Source of the DNA: Paludibacteraceae bacterium
Lineage (GTDB): Bacteria > Bacteroidota > Bacteroidia > Bacteroidales > Paludibacteraceae
DNA: 64,000 bases
Direction: 5' to 3'
Assembly (NCBI GenBank): GCA_017446585.1
Contig: JAFSQL010000013.1
Location: forward strand, 1-64,000
The translations under genes and the position numbers were made by a program. This document shows, piece after piece, positions 27,475-35,807 of this stretch. Numbering within the stretch: the stretch's first letter is position 1; each line of letters begins with the position of its first letter. A model generated the notes under the pieces. That model saw only the letters and a list, made by a program, of their open reading frames with translations, was not told the DNA's origin and did not search any database.

Positions 27475-28542
27475 TTAGTGTTTCGCTTCAAACTCTTTCA
27501 TGCAAGCGACAAGAGCCTTGACGCTGTCAATAGGGAGAGCGTTGTAGCAACTTGCGCGGAATCCGCCAACAGAGCGGTGTCCCTTGATGCCGACCATGCC
27601 TTGAGCGGCGGCAAAAGAAGCAAACTCCTCTTCGAGAGCGGCGTATTCAGGCTTCATCACGAAGCAGATGTTCATGAGGGAACGGTCTTCAGGGGTAACG
27701 GTGCCGACGAAGATTTTGCTGCTGTCAATTGCGTCGTAGAGAATGGCAGCCTTCTCTTGGTTCACCTTTTGCATTTGCTTGATGCCACCGTTGGCTTTCA
27801 ACCACTTCAGGGTTTGGAGAGCCGTGAACAAAGGCAATACAGGAGGTGTATTGAACATGGAGCCATTAGCAGTGTGGGTGCTATACTTAAGCATCGTTGG
27901 GATTGGGCGGGTCACTTTGTCCAGGGCGTCTTCCTTAACGATGGCAAAGGTGAGTCCTGCAGGTCCGAGGTTCTTCTGGGCACCACCATAGATGCAGATA
28001 TATTTGGAAACATCAACAGGGCGAGAGAAGATGTCAGACGACATGTCAGCAACCATAGGAACAGGGCTATCGAGGTCTCCCTTGAGTTCCGTTCCATAGA
28101 TAGTGTTGTTGCTCGTCACGTGGAAGTAGTCAGCGTCAGCAGGAACAGTGAAGTTTTTAGGAATATAGGTGTAATTCTTGTCCTTGCTGCTTGCCACTTC
28201 AACCACTTCGCCAAAGAGTTTAGCCTCTTTGAGCGCTTTGTTAGCCCAGGTGCCAGTGTTCAAGTAAGCAGCTTTCTTCTCGAGGAAGTTGTATGGTACC
28301 ATGCAGAATTGCAGGCTTGCACCGCCACCGAGGAAAACGGTTTTGTAACCGGCAGGGATGTCAAGAAGCTCGCGGAAGAGTTCTTCAGCTTGGTCAACGA
28401 TGGGTTTGAATTCCTTGCTGCGGTGTGAAACCTCCAACAACGACAGACCGCTACCAGCAAATTCTTTGCATGCTGCAACTGTTGCGTCCATCGCCTCCTG
28501 CGGCAAGATGGAAGGACCAGGGTTAAAGTTGTGTTTCTTCAT
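27475..28542 (-). CDS. serC: Phosphoserine aminotransferase
   Basis: 355 residues, full length. It converts 3-phosphohydroxypyruvate and glutamate to phosphoserine in serine synthesis (and acts in pyridoxal phosphate synthesis in some bacteria). The class V aminotransferase pattern is clear: F-N-P-G-P at the start, S-H-R-S-K-E-F at 39-45, G-G-G-A-S near 72, and the PLP-binding lysine K190 in [10 protein letters not shown]. The usual neighbour serA is not adjacent; a -7 box 60 bases upstream and a terminator downstream mark a single-gene unit. Confidence 0.97.
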   Translation of the reverse strand: MKKHNFNPGPSILPQEAMDATVAACKEFAGSGLSLLEVSHRSKEFKPIVDQAEELFRELLDIPAGYKTVFLGGGASLQFCMVPYNFLEKKAAYLNTGTWANKALKEAKLFGEVVEVASSKDKNYTYIPKNFTVPADADYFHVTSNNTIYGTELKGDLDSPVPMVADMSSDIFSRPVDVSKYICIYGGAQKNLGPAGLTFAIVKEDALDKVTRPIPTMLKYSTHTANGSMFNTPPVLPLFTALQTLKWLKANGGIKQMQKVNQEKAAILYDAIDSSKIFVGTVTPEDRSLMNICFVMKPEYAALEEEFASFAAAQGMVGIKGHRSVGGFRASCYNALPIDSVKALVACMKEFEAKH

Positions 28543-28602
28543 GTCAGAATGAAAATATAAAGTTTAGAACTTAAAAATAATGTCGTGGTTTTATGTTGTT
28601 CG

Positions 28603-28610
28603 CAAAGATA
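28603..28610 (-). promoter_or_regulatory. serC promoter -7 box TATCTTTG
   Basis: Minus-strand perfect TAnnTTTG match, leaving a leader of about 55 bases before serC. Confidence 0.6.
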
Positions 28611-28738
28611 GCAAACTTTTCATTAAGCGTGGGTGTGGAGGAGAAAGATGTTGTCCCGTTGTGGGACGAAGTGTCCTGACGTATGAGGTTGTGGGTTCAT
28701 GAAGTTGTTTTTAGGTAAAACACTTATCCGAAAGACCA

Positions 28739-29095
28739 TTACCTATTCTTCGGGTAGCGCAGTCGAACAATGAGGTCGAAAGCGGCAAAAAGGCAAAGTG
28801 CAAGAGCCCAATAGTTGCGTTCAGGAAACTGATACATGCACCATGCCGAGGCGAGGAGCAAGAGCGTGGCGAGGGCGGAGATGAAATGGAGTCGGCGTAG
28901 TCTCATGTCTTCGGGCAATGAAAAAGAGAGCAATCGTGGTGTCGCCATAAGGACGCATCCGACGGCAAAGACAATCCATCCCCAAGTCGCATATCGAATG
29001 TGTGCAATCATGCCAATCAGTAGCGAAATGGCTCCGAGCGCATAGAGAATGTTGTAAAATGTGGTCTTGGTACGTTCGGACGGTTTATTCGTCAT
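28739..29095 (-). CDS. Small integral membrane protein, hypothetical
   Basis: 118 residues. Four hydrophobic helices are visible (around 17-36, 39-57, 73-90, 94-110), with short charged loops. The ATG at 29095 overlaps the stop of the ftsB/divIC-like gene by 11 bases; an upstream start would overlap further. It belongs to the minus-strand mutY-divIC unit. Family not recognised beyond a conserved Bacteroidales membrane protein. Confidence 0.7.
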   Translation of the reverse strand: MTNKPSERTKTTFYNILYALGAISLLIGMIAHIRYATWGWIVFAVGCVLMATPRLLSFSLPEDMRLRRLHFISALATLLLLASAWCMYQFPERNYWALALCLFAAFDLIVRLRYPKNR

Positions 29096-29423
29096 GGTTG
29101 GTGGCATCTTTGATGATGAAAACATCTTCGTTGGCTTTGCGCATGTAGTACTTTTCGCGCGCTAATTTTTCCAACTGGTTTTTTTCTTTCTGAAAGGAGG
29201 CGAGTTCGTCGTTTGTTTCGTCAATAGTGCGTTTGAGATTGTCTCGTTCTTCTTTCAGTATGTTGATGTCGCGGTTGAGCATGATGTATCGGTAGATACT
29301 CTTTTCGCTATAAAACACGACGTGAAAAAGCGCTAGGGCAAGAAGTCCAAAGCCAAGGAGCATCAGAACTCTCGAAAATGCCGTCTTGTAGTTTTTCGCC
29401 TTATTTGTGGGCTTCTCGGTCAT
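29085..29423 (-). CDS. FtsB/DivIC-family septum formation initiator
   Basis: 112 residues. One transmembrane helix (about 20-40) is followed by a heptad-rich coiled coil (about 45-90, rich in E, K and L) and the family tail A-R-E-K-Y-Y-M-R-K. These proteins form the FtsQ-FtsL-FtsB-type complex that links the division ring to septal peptidoglycan synthesis. The start overlaps the mutY stop by four bases (ATGA), an arrangement that indicates coupling. Confidence 0.9.
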   Translation of the reverse strand: MTEKPTNKAKNYKTAFSRVLMLLGFGLLALALFHVVFYSEKSIYRYIMLNRDINILKEERDNLKRTIDETNDELASFQKEKNQLEKLAREKYYMRKANEDVFIIKDATNHDE

Positions 29424-30511
29424 TGGCTAACGTTATTGTCGTGATAGCGCGAAGATAGTAAAGATTGGAACTTATCGGTCAGTCGTGAAACGGCATATCG
29501 TTCCAAATCGTTTTCGCTCACTTGCGTCAGACCTTGGAGATTGACATCGTCAACACTGTTGACCGTGATGACGTGAAAGGTGGCTTCGATGCGCTGGTGC
29601 GTCAAGATGTGTGTGAGGGTGATGGCGTCGCCTGTCCACGTGACGTGTTCGCTGTTTTGCAAAATGCGTTTGAAGTCGTCGTTCGCACAAAGTTCCTCCC
29701 TGGTGAGCGGACGGTCGCTTTCAATCAAGGGCGGTTCGTAGAGACCCGCCCAAATGTCGCCGGGGGTGCGTCGGTGCAAGAATAGGTGGTGACCGCCGTC
29801 CGAATCATGGAAGAGGAGATAAAGGTAATTGAAAAAACGCGTTCGTTTTGCCACGGATTTCTGTTTGACGGGAAACTGGTGTTGGCATTCGCGTCTATGT
29901 GCCTCGCACATTTCGGTCAATGGACATTGTTGGCAGAGCGGTTCGCTCGGAAGGCAAACCAGAGCCCCCAACTCCATCATGGCTTGGTTGTGGAGTGAGG
30001 AACGCATGGGGTCAAGCAGTTGTTGTGCGCGTCGGGAGAAACTCTTCTTGCCTTGTGTGGAGTCGATGGGTGTGGGGTCGGCAAAAAGTCTTGACAAAAC
30101 TCTGAAAACGTTTCCGTCCAGAACCGCATAGGGCAATCCGAAAGCGAAAGAGGCGATGGCTGCGGCAGTGTAGTCGCCGATTCCTGGTAAGGAGCGGAGC
30201 CGTTGGTAGTCGTTGGGCATCTCGTGCCAAAGTCGGTCAGCGGTTTGAGCCGCCTTGAGCAGGTTACGGGCTCGGCTGTAGTAGCCCAATCCTTGCCAGA
30301 GTTTCAGGACTTCGTCTTCGCTTGCCATTGCAAGTTCGTGGAGTGTAGGGTATTGGGTTGTAAATCGGAGGTAATAGTCCAGACCTTGTGCCACTCGCGT
30401 TTGTTGCAGAATGATTTCAGAAAGCCAAATCTTGTAGGCGTCGCATGTGTCGCGCCAAGGCAAGTCGCGCTTGTTGCGTTCGTACCAATTGTATAGTGGT
30501 GTGAGTGTCAT
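29420..30511 (-). CDS. mutY: A/G-specific adenine DNA glycosylase
   Basis: 363 residues, typical. It removes adenine paired with 8-oxoguanine. Visible are the E32 region (W-L-S-E-I-I-L-Q-Q-T), the helix-hairpin-helix LPGIGDYTA at 108-116, the catalytic aspartate D132, the 4Fe-4S cluster cysteines C186, C193, C196 and C202 (spacing 6-2-5), and a C-terminal Nudix-like domain from about 225 that reads the 8-oxoG. It is first gene of a minus-strand unit with divIC and a membrane protein, and is divergent from HU. Confidence 0.97.
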   Translation of the reverse strand: MTLTPLYNWYERNKRDLPWRDTCDAYKIWLSEIILQQTRVAQGLDYYLRFTTQYPTLHELAMASEDEVLKLWQGLGYYSRARNLLKAAQTADRLWHEMPNDYQRLRSLPGIGDYTAAAIASFAFGLPYAVLDGNVFRVLSRLFADPTPIDSTQGKKSFSRRAQQLLDPMRSSLHNQAMMELGALVCLPSEPLCQQCPLTEMCEAHRRECQHQFPVKQKSVAKRTRFFNYLYLLFHDSDGGHHLFLHRRTPGDIWAGLYEPPLIESDRPLTREELCANDDFKRILQNSEHVTWTGDAITLTHILTHQRIEATFHVITVNSVDDVNLQGLTQVSENDLERYAVSRLTDKFQSLLSSRYHDNNVSQ

Positions 30512-30594
30512 GGGGAAACCAAACTTTGACGGGCAAAATGTTGAAAAACAAAGATAAGAAAAAGACGTTGGACCAAAAAAACTATATTATAACG

Positions 30595-30623
30595 TTGCGA
30601 AAAGCAAAAGTTTTTTATCTTTG
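30595..30623 (+). promoter_or_regulatory. HU promoter (-33 TTG and -7 TATCTTTG)
   Basis: TTG at 30595-30597, 18 bases, then TATCTTTG at 30616-30623. This is a textbook Bacteroidetes promoter, about 104 bases before the HU start, leaving a leader of about 95 bases. Confidence 0.75.
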
Positions 30624-30727
30624 CAGTCCGAAAAAATCGCACATTATTGTAGAGGACACTCGAGACGGGTGCGAAAGGAACGGAAAAAAACAAAACAAAC
30701 GTCAGATAAAGAAATCCAATTAAAGAC

Positions 30728-31015
30728 ATGACAAAGGCTGATATCGTAAACGAGATTTCAAAGGAAACGGGAATTGACAAGATAACCGTATTAAAGAGCA
30801 TTGAGAGCATGATGGATCAAATCAAAATTTCGCTTGCAAAGGGTGAAAACGTGTATATGCGCGGATTTGGTAGTTTCATCGTTAAGCGTCGCGCGGAGAA
30901 GACCGCTCGCAATATTTCGAAAAACACAGCGTTGATTATTCCGGCACACAACATTCCTGCGTTCAAGCCAGCCAAGACGTTCATGTCTGTCGTGAAGGCA
31001 AGTGACGCCAAGTAA
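30728..31015 (+). CDS. hup: HU/IHF-family histone-like DNA-binding protein
   Basis: 95 residues. The HU signature is complete: helix-turn-helix-like start, then G-F-G-S-F-I-V-K-R-R-A at 47-57, an arm with N-I-S-K-N-T, and F-K-P-A-K near the end. It bends and compacts the chromosome as a dimer. A strong promoter precedes it, and a mini ribosomal-type gene follows 47 bases behind. Confidence 0.95.
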   Translation: MTKADIVNEISKETGIDKITVLKSIESMMDQIKISLAKGENVYMRGFGSFIVKRRAEKTARNISKNTALIIPAHNIPAFKPAKTFMSVVKASDAK

Positions 31016-31062
31016 GCAGAAGATAACACCATAAATAACAACAGTTAAAAATTCTTAGAGCT

Positions 31063-31155
31063 ATGCCAAGCGGAAAGAAGAGAAAAAGACATAAAATGTC
31101 CACGCACAAGCGTAAAAAACGTCTACGCAAGAATCGTCACAAAAAGAACAAGTAG
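31063..31155 (+). CDS. AURKAIP1/COX24-type mini-protein (30 aa, ribosome-associated)
   Basis: A 30-residue, extremely basic protein: M-P-S-G-K-K-R-K-R-H-K, then H-K-R-K-K-R-L-R-K-N-R-H, ending in K-N-K. This is the conserved Bacteroidetes AURKAIP1/COX24 domain, related to mitochondrial ribosomal protein mS38, and a likely small-subunit ribosomal component. It is shorter than usual cutoffs for gene calling. It lies 47 bases after HU on the same strand; in many Bacteroidales it also sits between HU and RNase G. Length, charge and context together make it convincing. Confidence 0.88.
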   Translation: MPSGKKRKRHKMSTHKRKKRLRKNRHKKNK

Positions 31156-31217
31156 TAGTTTCGTTCTGTTCCCGTAAAAAAGAGCGGGAAAATCGTGTGA
31201 CGACACGAAAAACGGGA

Positions 31218-31278
31218 AACAAACTTCGTTGCCGATTCTCCATGAAGAGGAATTGCACAAGTTTGTTTCTTCTTTTTT
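31218..31278 (+). terminator. Possible long-loop terminator
   Basis: AACAAACTT (31218-31226) pairs with AAGTTTGTT (31259-31267) and is followed by TCTTCTTTTTT. The loop is about 32 bases, so this is weaker than the other terminators of the window. It would end the HU/mini-protein unit. Confidence 0.4.
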
Positions 31279-31391
31279 GATAGGTAATCATTCTCTTGCC
31301 AGAAACGGAAAAGGTTTAAGGCGCATTTTTTTGAGTTGGGAAGCCTTGATGAGAAAGCGAGTGTTTCTGGTTAGGAAAAAAACGTAGAAAA

Positions 31392-32972
31392 GTGGATTGT
31401 GAATTAGTCATAGATGTCGAGCCTACCGAGGTGACCATGGCTCTTGCCGAGGATCGGAGGCTGGTCGAACTGCATAAGGAGAGCAAACTGTCGAACCAGT
31501 TTGCGGTGGGGGACATTTATCTTGGACGGGTGAAGAAGTTGATGCCCGGATTGAACGCGGCGTTTGTGGATGTTGGGTATGAGAAAGACGCTTTTCTTCA
31601 TTATTTGGATTTAGGACCCCAGTTTACCGCACTTGAGAATTTCAAGAAGGCGGCGTTAGGAGACAGACGTCATCGTCCGGAAATATCAAAAAAGATGTTT
31701 GCGGGCGTATTGGACAAGAACGGTTCAATTACGGACGTGTTGAAGCAGGGTCAGGATGTGCTTGTCCAAATAGTCAAGGAACCCATATCTACTAAAGGAC
31801 CGCGTCTGACATCAGAGATTTCGATAGCGGGACGATATTTGGTGTTGATTCCGTTTTCGGACAAGGTTTCCGTCTCGCAAAAAATTAAGTCGAACGAGGA
31901 GCGTAATCGACTCAAGCAGTTGATTCGTAGTATTTGTCCTAAAAATTTCGGAGTGATTATCCGCACGGTGGCGGAAAACAAGGGTGCCGCCGAGTTGGAC
32001 AACGAAATGAAGGTGCTGATGGAGCGTTGGGATGGAATGGTCGAGAAAATGCAACGAAGCAAAGGAGGCGTGACTCTTGTGTGTGAGGAGATAGGACGCA
32101 CGGTGGGCATGATTCGCGACTTGTTCAATTCGTCGTTCAAGGCTATTTATGTCAACGACGAAAAGTATTATAAGGAGATTAAGGACTATGTTGAATTGAT
32201 AGATCCGGGTAACCGCGGCATCGTTCAACACTATACGTCTCCGGTGCCTATCCTTGACAACTTCGGACTGACCAAACAGATTAAGAACGGTTTCGGAAAG
32301 GTCGTTCCATTCAAGAATGGCGCTTATCTCATTGTTGAGCAGACGGAGGCTATGTTTGTCATTGACGTCAATGGTGGCAACCGTTCGCGCGCCGCAAATG
32401 ACCAGGAAGAGAATGCGTTCAACGTTGACATGGCGGCGGCGGAAGAGATAGCGCGTCAGTTACGTTTGCGAGATATTGGAGGCATCATTTCGATAGACTT
32501 TATTGACTTGTCGAGCGCGGAACATAAGAAGGAGTTGTATGAGTGCATGCGCAAGGCGATGGCAAATGACCGGGCTAAACACAATGTGTTGCCGCTCAGT
32601 AAGTTCTGTGTCATGCAGATTACTCGTCAACGTGTAAGGCAGGTGACTTATGTCAACACTGAAGAGAAGTGCCCGACATGTTACGGAACGGGAAAGATAC
32701 GCCCTTCCATTCTCTTTACAGACCAATTGGAAAGCAAGATAGACTTGATGGTTAGCAAGTTGCACATAAAGAAATTTTATTTGCATGTGCATCCGTTCGT
32801 GGCTGCCTATATCAAGCAGGGTGTGTGGAGTCAAGAGATGAAGTGGAAGATGAAGTATGGCTTCGGTTGTCGTATCATTCCAAGTCAGAAGATGGGTTTC
32901 TTGCAATACAAGTTTTATGGTCCGAACAATGAGGAGATAGACCTTCAGGAAGCAATGGAACAATTGTCGTAA
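31392..32972 (+). CDS. rng: Ribonuclease E/G family protein (RNase G)
   Basis: 526 residues. It cleaves single-stranded RNA and matures 16S rRNA. An S1 domain lies at about 35-125 (G-D-I-Y-L-G-R-V, then G-L-N-A-A-F-V-D-V-G), the catalytic aspartates are in V-I-D-V-N-G-G near 325 and I-S-I-D-F-I-D near 370, and the Zn-link is C-P-T-C-Y-G-T-G near 424. The start is GTG at 31392: the family begins a few residues before E-L-V-I-D-V, and no ATG is available before the upstream stop. Confidence 0.95.
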   Translation: MDCELVIDVEPTEVTMALAEDRRLVELHKESKLSNQFAVGDIYLGRVKKLMPGLNAAFVDVGYEKDAFLHYLDLGPQFTALENFKKAALGDRRHRPEISKKMFAGVLDKNGSITDVLKQGQDVLVQIVKEPISTKGPRLTSEISIAGRYLVLIPFSDKVSVSQKIKSNEERNRLKQLIRSICPKNFGVIIRTVAENKGAAELDNEMKVLMERWDGMVEKMQRSKGGVTLVCEEIGRTVGMIRDLFNSSFKAIYVNDEKYYKEIKDYVELIDPGNRGIVQHYTSPVPILDNFGLTKQIKNGFGKVVPFKNGAYLIVEQTEAMFVIDVNGGNRSRAANDQEENAFNVDMAAAEEIARQLRLRDIGGIISIDFIDLSSAEHKKELYECMRKAMANDRAKHNVLPLSKFCVMQITRQRVRQVTYVNTEEKCPTCYGTGKIRPSILFTDQLESKIDLMVSKLHIKKFYLHVHPFVAAYIKQGVWSQEMKWKMKYGFGCRIIPSQKMGFLQYKFYGPNNEEIDLQEAMEQLS

Positions 32973-33012
32973 AAAATCAAACAAAAAATATAGCCGAGAG
33001 GAATTAAGAATT

Positions 33013-35052
33013 ATGAAAGAGGCATTATTGAAACGAGCAGCGGATAACATCCGAGTGTTGACAGCCGCCATGGTGGAAAAAGCCAAATCCGGACATCCGG
33101 GAGGTGCCATGGGAGGTGCGGACTTTGTCAACGCTCTCTTCTCCTCCGTGATTGTCTTTGATCCGGAAGACGGTGGCTGGATCGCCCGAGATCGTTTTTT
33201 TCTTGATCCAGGTCACATGTCACCGATGCTTTACAGTGTCCTTGCTTTCTGTGGCAAATATTCGATGGAAGACTTGAGCAATTTCCGCCAATGGGGAAGT
33301 GTAACGCCCGGTCATCCTGAATTTAACGTCATGCGCGGTGTTGAGAACTCATCAGGACCGCTCGGACAGGGTCATACGATGGCCGTAGGTGCCGCCATAG
33401 CGGAGCGTTTTTTTACCAGCCGTGTCGGTGATTGGTTCGCCCATAAGACTTATGCGTTCATCTCAGATGGTGGTATTCAGGAGGAAATTTCGCAGGGAGC
33501 GGGACGCGTGGCTGGAACCCTTGGCTTGGGTAATCTCATCATGTTCTACGATGCGAATGAAATTCAGCTTTCCACGTCAGTGAGCGAGGTTACGGATGAG
33601 GACACCGCCGCCAAATATCGTTCATGGAATTGGGACGTTTACGAAGTGGATGGGCAGGATGCCATGCAGATATTGGCTGCGCTTGAAAAAGCGAAGTCGC
33701 AGAATGAAAGGCCATCGCTCATCATTGGACACACGACGATGGGTAAAGGCGCATTGGCATCGGACGGATCATCAATGGAATCACAGTTGTCAACTCACGG
33801 TCAGCCGCTTTCGAAGGCGGGTGTTGACGTGGACAAGACAATAGCGAACTTGGGTGGTGACCCAAAGAATCCGTTCTGTCTCTTTGAGGAAACACGTCAG
33901 TTATATTCGGCTCGTTTTGAGGAGTTGCGCAAAATAGTAGCGGAGCGCAAAAGCGCACAAAAGGCATGGGAGCAATCACACCCTGATGAGGCTCGTTGGT
34001 TGAAGGAGTGTTTTGAAGGCAAGGTGCCAAACATTGACTTCGCTGCCATTGAACAGAAGGCTGACAAATCGACTCGTGCCGCATCGTCATCAGTGCTTGC
34101 AGCGTTTGCGGAGCGAATACCAAACATGATAGTTTCTTCGGCTGATTTGAGCAATAGTGACAAGACGGATGGATTCTTGAAGAAGACGCATGCGTTTAAG
34201 AAAGGTGACTTCACGGGACAATTTTTGCAAGCGGGTGTGAGTGAACTCACCATGGGCTGCATCATGAACGGTATGGCTGTTCATGGGGGAATCTTGCCAG
34301 TATGCGCCACGTTCTTCGTTTTCTCTGACTATATGAAACCAGCCATGCGCATGGCGGCACTCATGGAGTTGCCTGTCAAATATGTGTTCTCGCACGACGC
34401 ATTCCGCGTGGGTGAGGATGGTCCAACGCACCAACCCGTGGAGCAAGAGGCGCAAGCGCGTTTGTTGGAGGAGTTGAAAAACCACAGCGGTCGTCCATCC
34501 ATGCTCGTGTTGCGTCCCGCTGATGTCAATGAGACAACGGTGGCATGGCAAATGGCCATGGAAAACGATAAAACTCCGACCATGTTGATATTGAGCCGTC
34601 AAGATGTTAAGAATCTTCCTGACAGCAGTTATGAAAAGGCATTGCAAGCGAAACGAGGCGCTTATATCGTGACAGGTTCAGAAGATGAGACTCCGGACGT
34701 GGTAATGATAGCGAACGGAAGCGAGGTTTCTACCTTGGTGAGCGCATTGCCAGCGTTTCAAGCCAGAGGCATCAAGGTGCGCATTGTATCGCTGATTTCG
34801 CCTACCTTGTTTGCCGGTCAAGACGAAAAGTACAGAAAGAGCATCATTCCAGACGGAGTAAAGGAGTTCGGTCTGACCGCAGGTTTGCCTTCGTCGTTGC
34901 TCGCTCCTCTGCTTGGCCTGAATGCAAAGAATGAGATACGCGTGTTCGGATTGGATCATTTTGGCTACAGTGCGCCTTATACCGTGTTGGATGACAAGTT
35001 TGGCTTTAATGCTGATAACGTGGTGGCGCAAGTTGAGGCGATGTTGAAGTAG
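33013..35052 (+). CDS. tkt: Transketolase
   Basis: 679 residues, full length. It moves two-carbon units between sugar phosphates in the pentose phosphate pathway, with thiamine diphosphate. Visible: S-G-H-P-G-G-A near 26-32, G-P-L-G-Q-G near 113, the ThDP motif from I-S-D-G-G to Y-D-A-N (about 150-177), and the pyrimidine-domain V-G-E-D-G-P-T-H-Q-P with the catalytic glutamate from M-E-L-P and E-Q-E-A near 475. It starts 40 bases after rng, and AT-rich 21-base repeats follow. Confidence 0.97.
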   Translation: MKEALLKRAADNIRVLTAAMVEKAKSGHPGGAMGGADFVNALFSSVIVFDPEDGGWIARDRFFLDPGHMSPMLYSVLAFCGKYSMEDLSNFRQWGSVTPGHPEFNVMRGVENSSGPLGQGHTMAVGAAIAERFFTSRVGDWFAHKTYAFISDGGIQEEISQGAGRVAGTLGLGNLIMFYDANEIQLSTSVSEVTDEDTAAKYRSWNWDVYEVDGQDAMQILAALEKAKSQNERPSLIIGHTTMGKGALASDGSSMESQLSTHGQPLSKAGVDVDKTIANLGGDPKNPFCLFEETRQLYSARFEELRKIVAERKSAQKAWEQSHPDEARWLKECFEGKVPNIDFAAIEQKADKSTRAASSSVLAAFAERIPNMIVSSADLSNSDKTDGFLKKTHAFKKGDFTGQFLQAGVSELTMGCIMNGMAVHGGILPVCATFFVFSDYMKPAMRMAALMELPVKYVFSHDAFRVGEDGPTHQPVEQEAQARLLEELKNHSGRPSMLVLRPADVNETTVAWQMAMENDKTPTMLILSRQDVKNLPDSSYEKALQAKRGAYIVTGSEDETPDVVMIANGSEVSTLVSALPAFQARGIKVRIVSLISPTLFAGQDEKYRKSIIPDGVKEFGLTAGLPSSLLAPLLGLNAKNEIRVFGLDHFGYSAPYTVLDDKFGFNADNVVAQVEAMLK

Positions 35053-35059
35053 GCGTGAG

Positions 35060-35101
35060 GAGTTAAGAATTAAGAAATAAGAGTTAAGAATTAAGAATTA
35101 A
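35060..35101. repeat. Two tandem 21-base AT-rich units
   Basis: Unit 1 is 35060-35080 and unit 2 is 35081-35101. Both begin GAGTTAAGAATTAAGAA and differ only at the end (ATAA against TTAA). Similar TTAAGAATTAAGAA sequence occurs at 32999-33012 and 46300-46340. Confidence 0.75.
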
Positions 35102-35104
35102 CGT

Positions 35105-35112
35105 TATTTTTG
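35105..35112 (+). promoter_or_regulatory. Promoter -7 box TATTTTTG
   Basis: TAnnTTTG match directly after the tandem repeat and 30 bases before the ATG at 35143. Confidence 0.5.
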
Positions 35113-35142
35113 CAAGGAAAAACACAGACAAACCTTTCGATT

Positions 35143-35799
35143 ATGAAACACTCAGTCGTATTGGTCGCATTGATGGCGATGTTTGCCACGTCCATATCCG
35201 TTGTGGCGCAAACGCCACAACGAATGCTCAAGGGAATGGATATTGATCCTTGTAAGTGTCCGTTAGAACAACGTCAAGCGGAGTTGAAGGCAATGAAAGA
35301 GGACATTGCCTACTTCGAAGAATTGAATTTGCATTTGGATAGTGCCGCTCGTTTTCGCGGAGGTGAGAACGCTTTGCGTGACTACACGCTTTCACGCCAA
35401 AGTTATTTGGCGAAGACGTTGCGTGACTCGGTCTATAACACGGTGCTCTATCGATTCATCGTGGAGAGGAACGGTAAAATCACGAACATAGTGAGAATGA
35501 CGCATTCAGATCCGCTGTTTGAACGTGAAGGAGACCGCTTCATTCGCACGATGCCAAGATGGAAACCAGCGCTTGCCAAGGGTAAGGAGGTTCGTTCGTG
35601 GATGTTGTTGCGTCTTTATTTCTCTTATCCAAATCCGAACGACAGCATCGTGATGGACAGCATTCCGCAGTGGAAGGAAGTGCTTGACTTTGAACAGACG
35701 GAGGCGGAGATGATAGAGGATATAGAAGCGAATGGCGATTCGTTCCACCTCAGTGAAGAAATGAAGCAGGCGATAGAGGCGGTGAAGAACGAGCAGTAA
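35143..35799 (+). CDS. Secreted protein with TonB C-terminal-like domain
   Basis: 218 residues from the ATG at 35143. A signal peptide (about 1-23) is followed by a helical part and, at about 100-165, a TonB-C-like pattern: F-I-V-E-R-N-G-K-I near 107-115, S-D-P-L-F-E, then R-T-M-P-R-W-K-P-A, then L-R-L-Y-F. Such domains in Bacteroidetes are often free-standing periplasmic proteins rather than energy transducers. An ATG-like start 33 bases upstream would precede the signal peptide and is rejected. Confidence 0.8.
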   Translation: MKHSVVLVALMAMFATSISVVAQTPQRMLKGMDIDPCKCPLEQRQAELKAMKEDIAYFEELNLHLDSAARFRGGENALRDYTLSRQSYLAKTLRDSVYNTVLYRFIVERNGKITNIVRMTHSDPLFEREGDRFIRTMPRWKPALAKGKEVRSWMLLRLYFSYPNPNDSIVMDSIPQWKEVLDFEQTEAEMIEDIEANGDSFHLSEEMKQAIEAVKNEQ

Positions 35800-35807
35800 G
35801 TCCTTGC

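Noticed and set aside
27457..28428. 323-codon open frame antisense to serC
   Set aside because: It lies fully inside serC on the other strand, and its translation has no family pattern; it results from the codon bias of serC.
31170..31215. Inverted repeats TTCCCG/CGGGAA and TCGTG/CACGA after the COX24-like gene
   Set aside because: Short stems without a following T-run; the long-loop structure behind them fits better as terminator.
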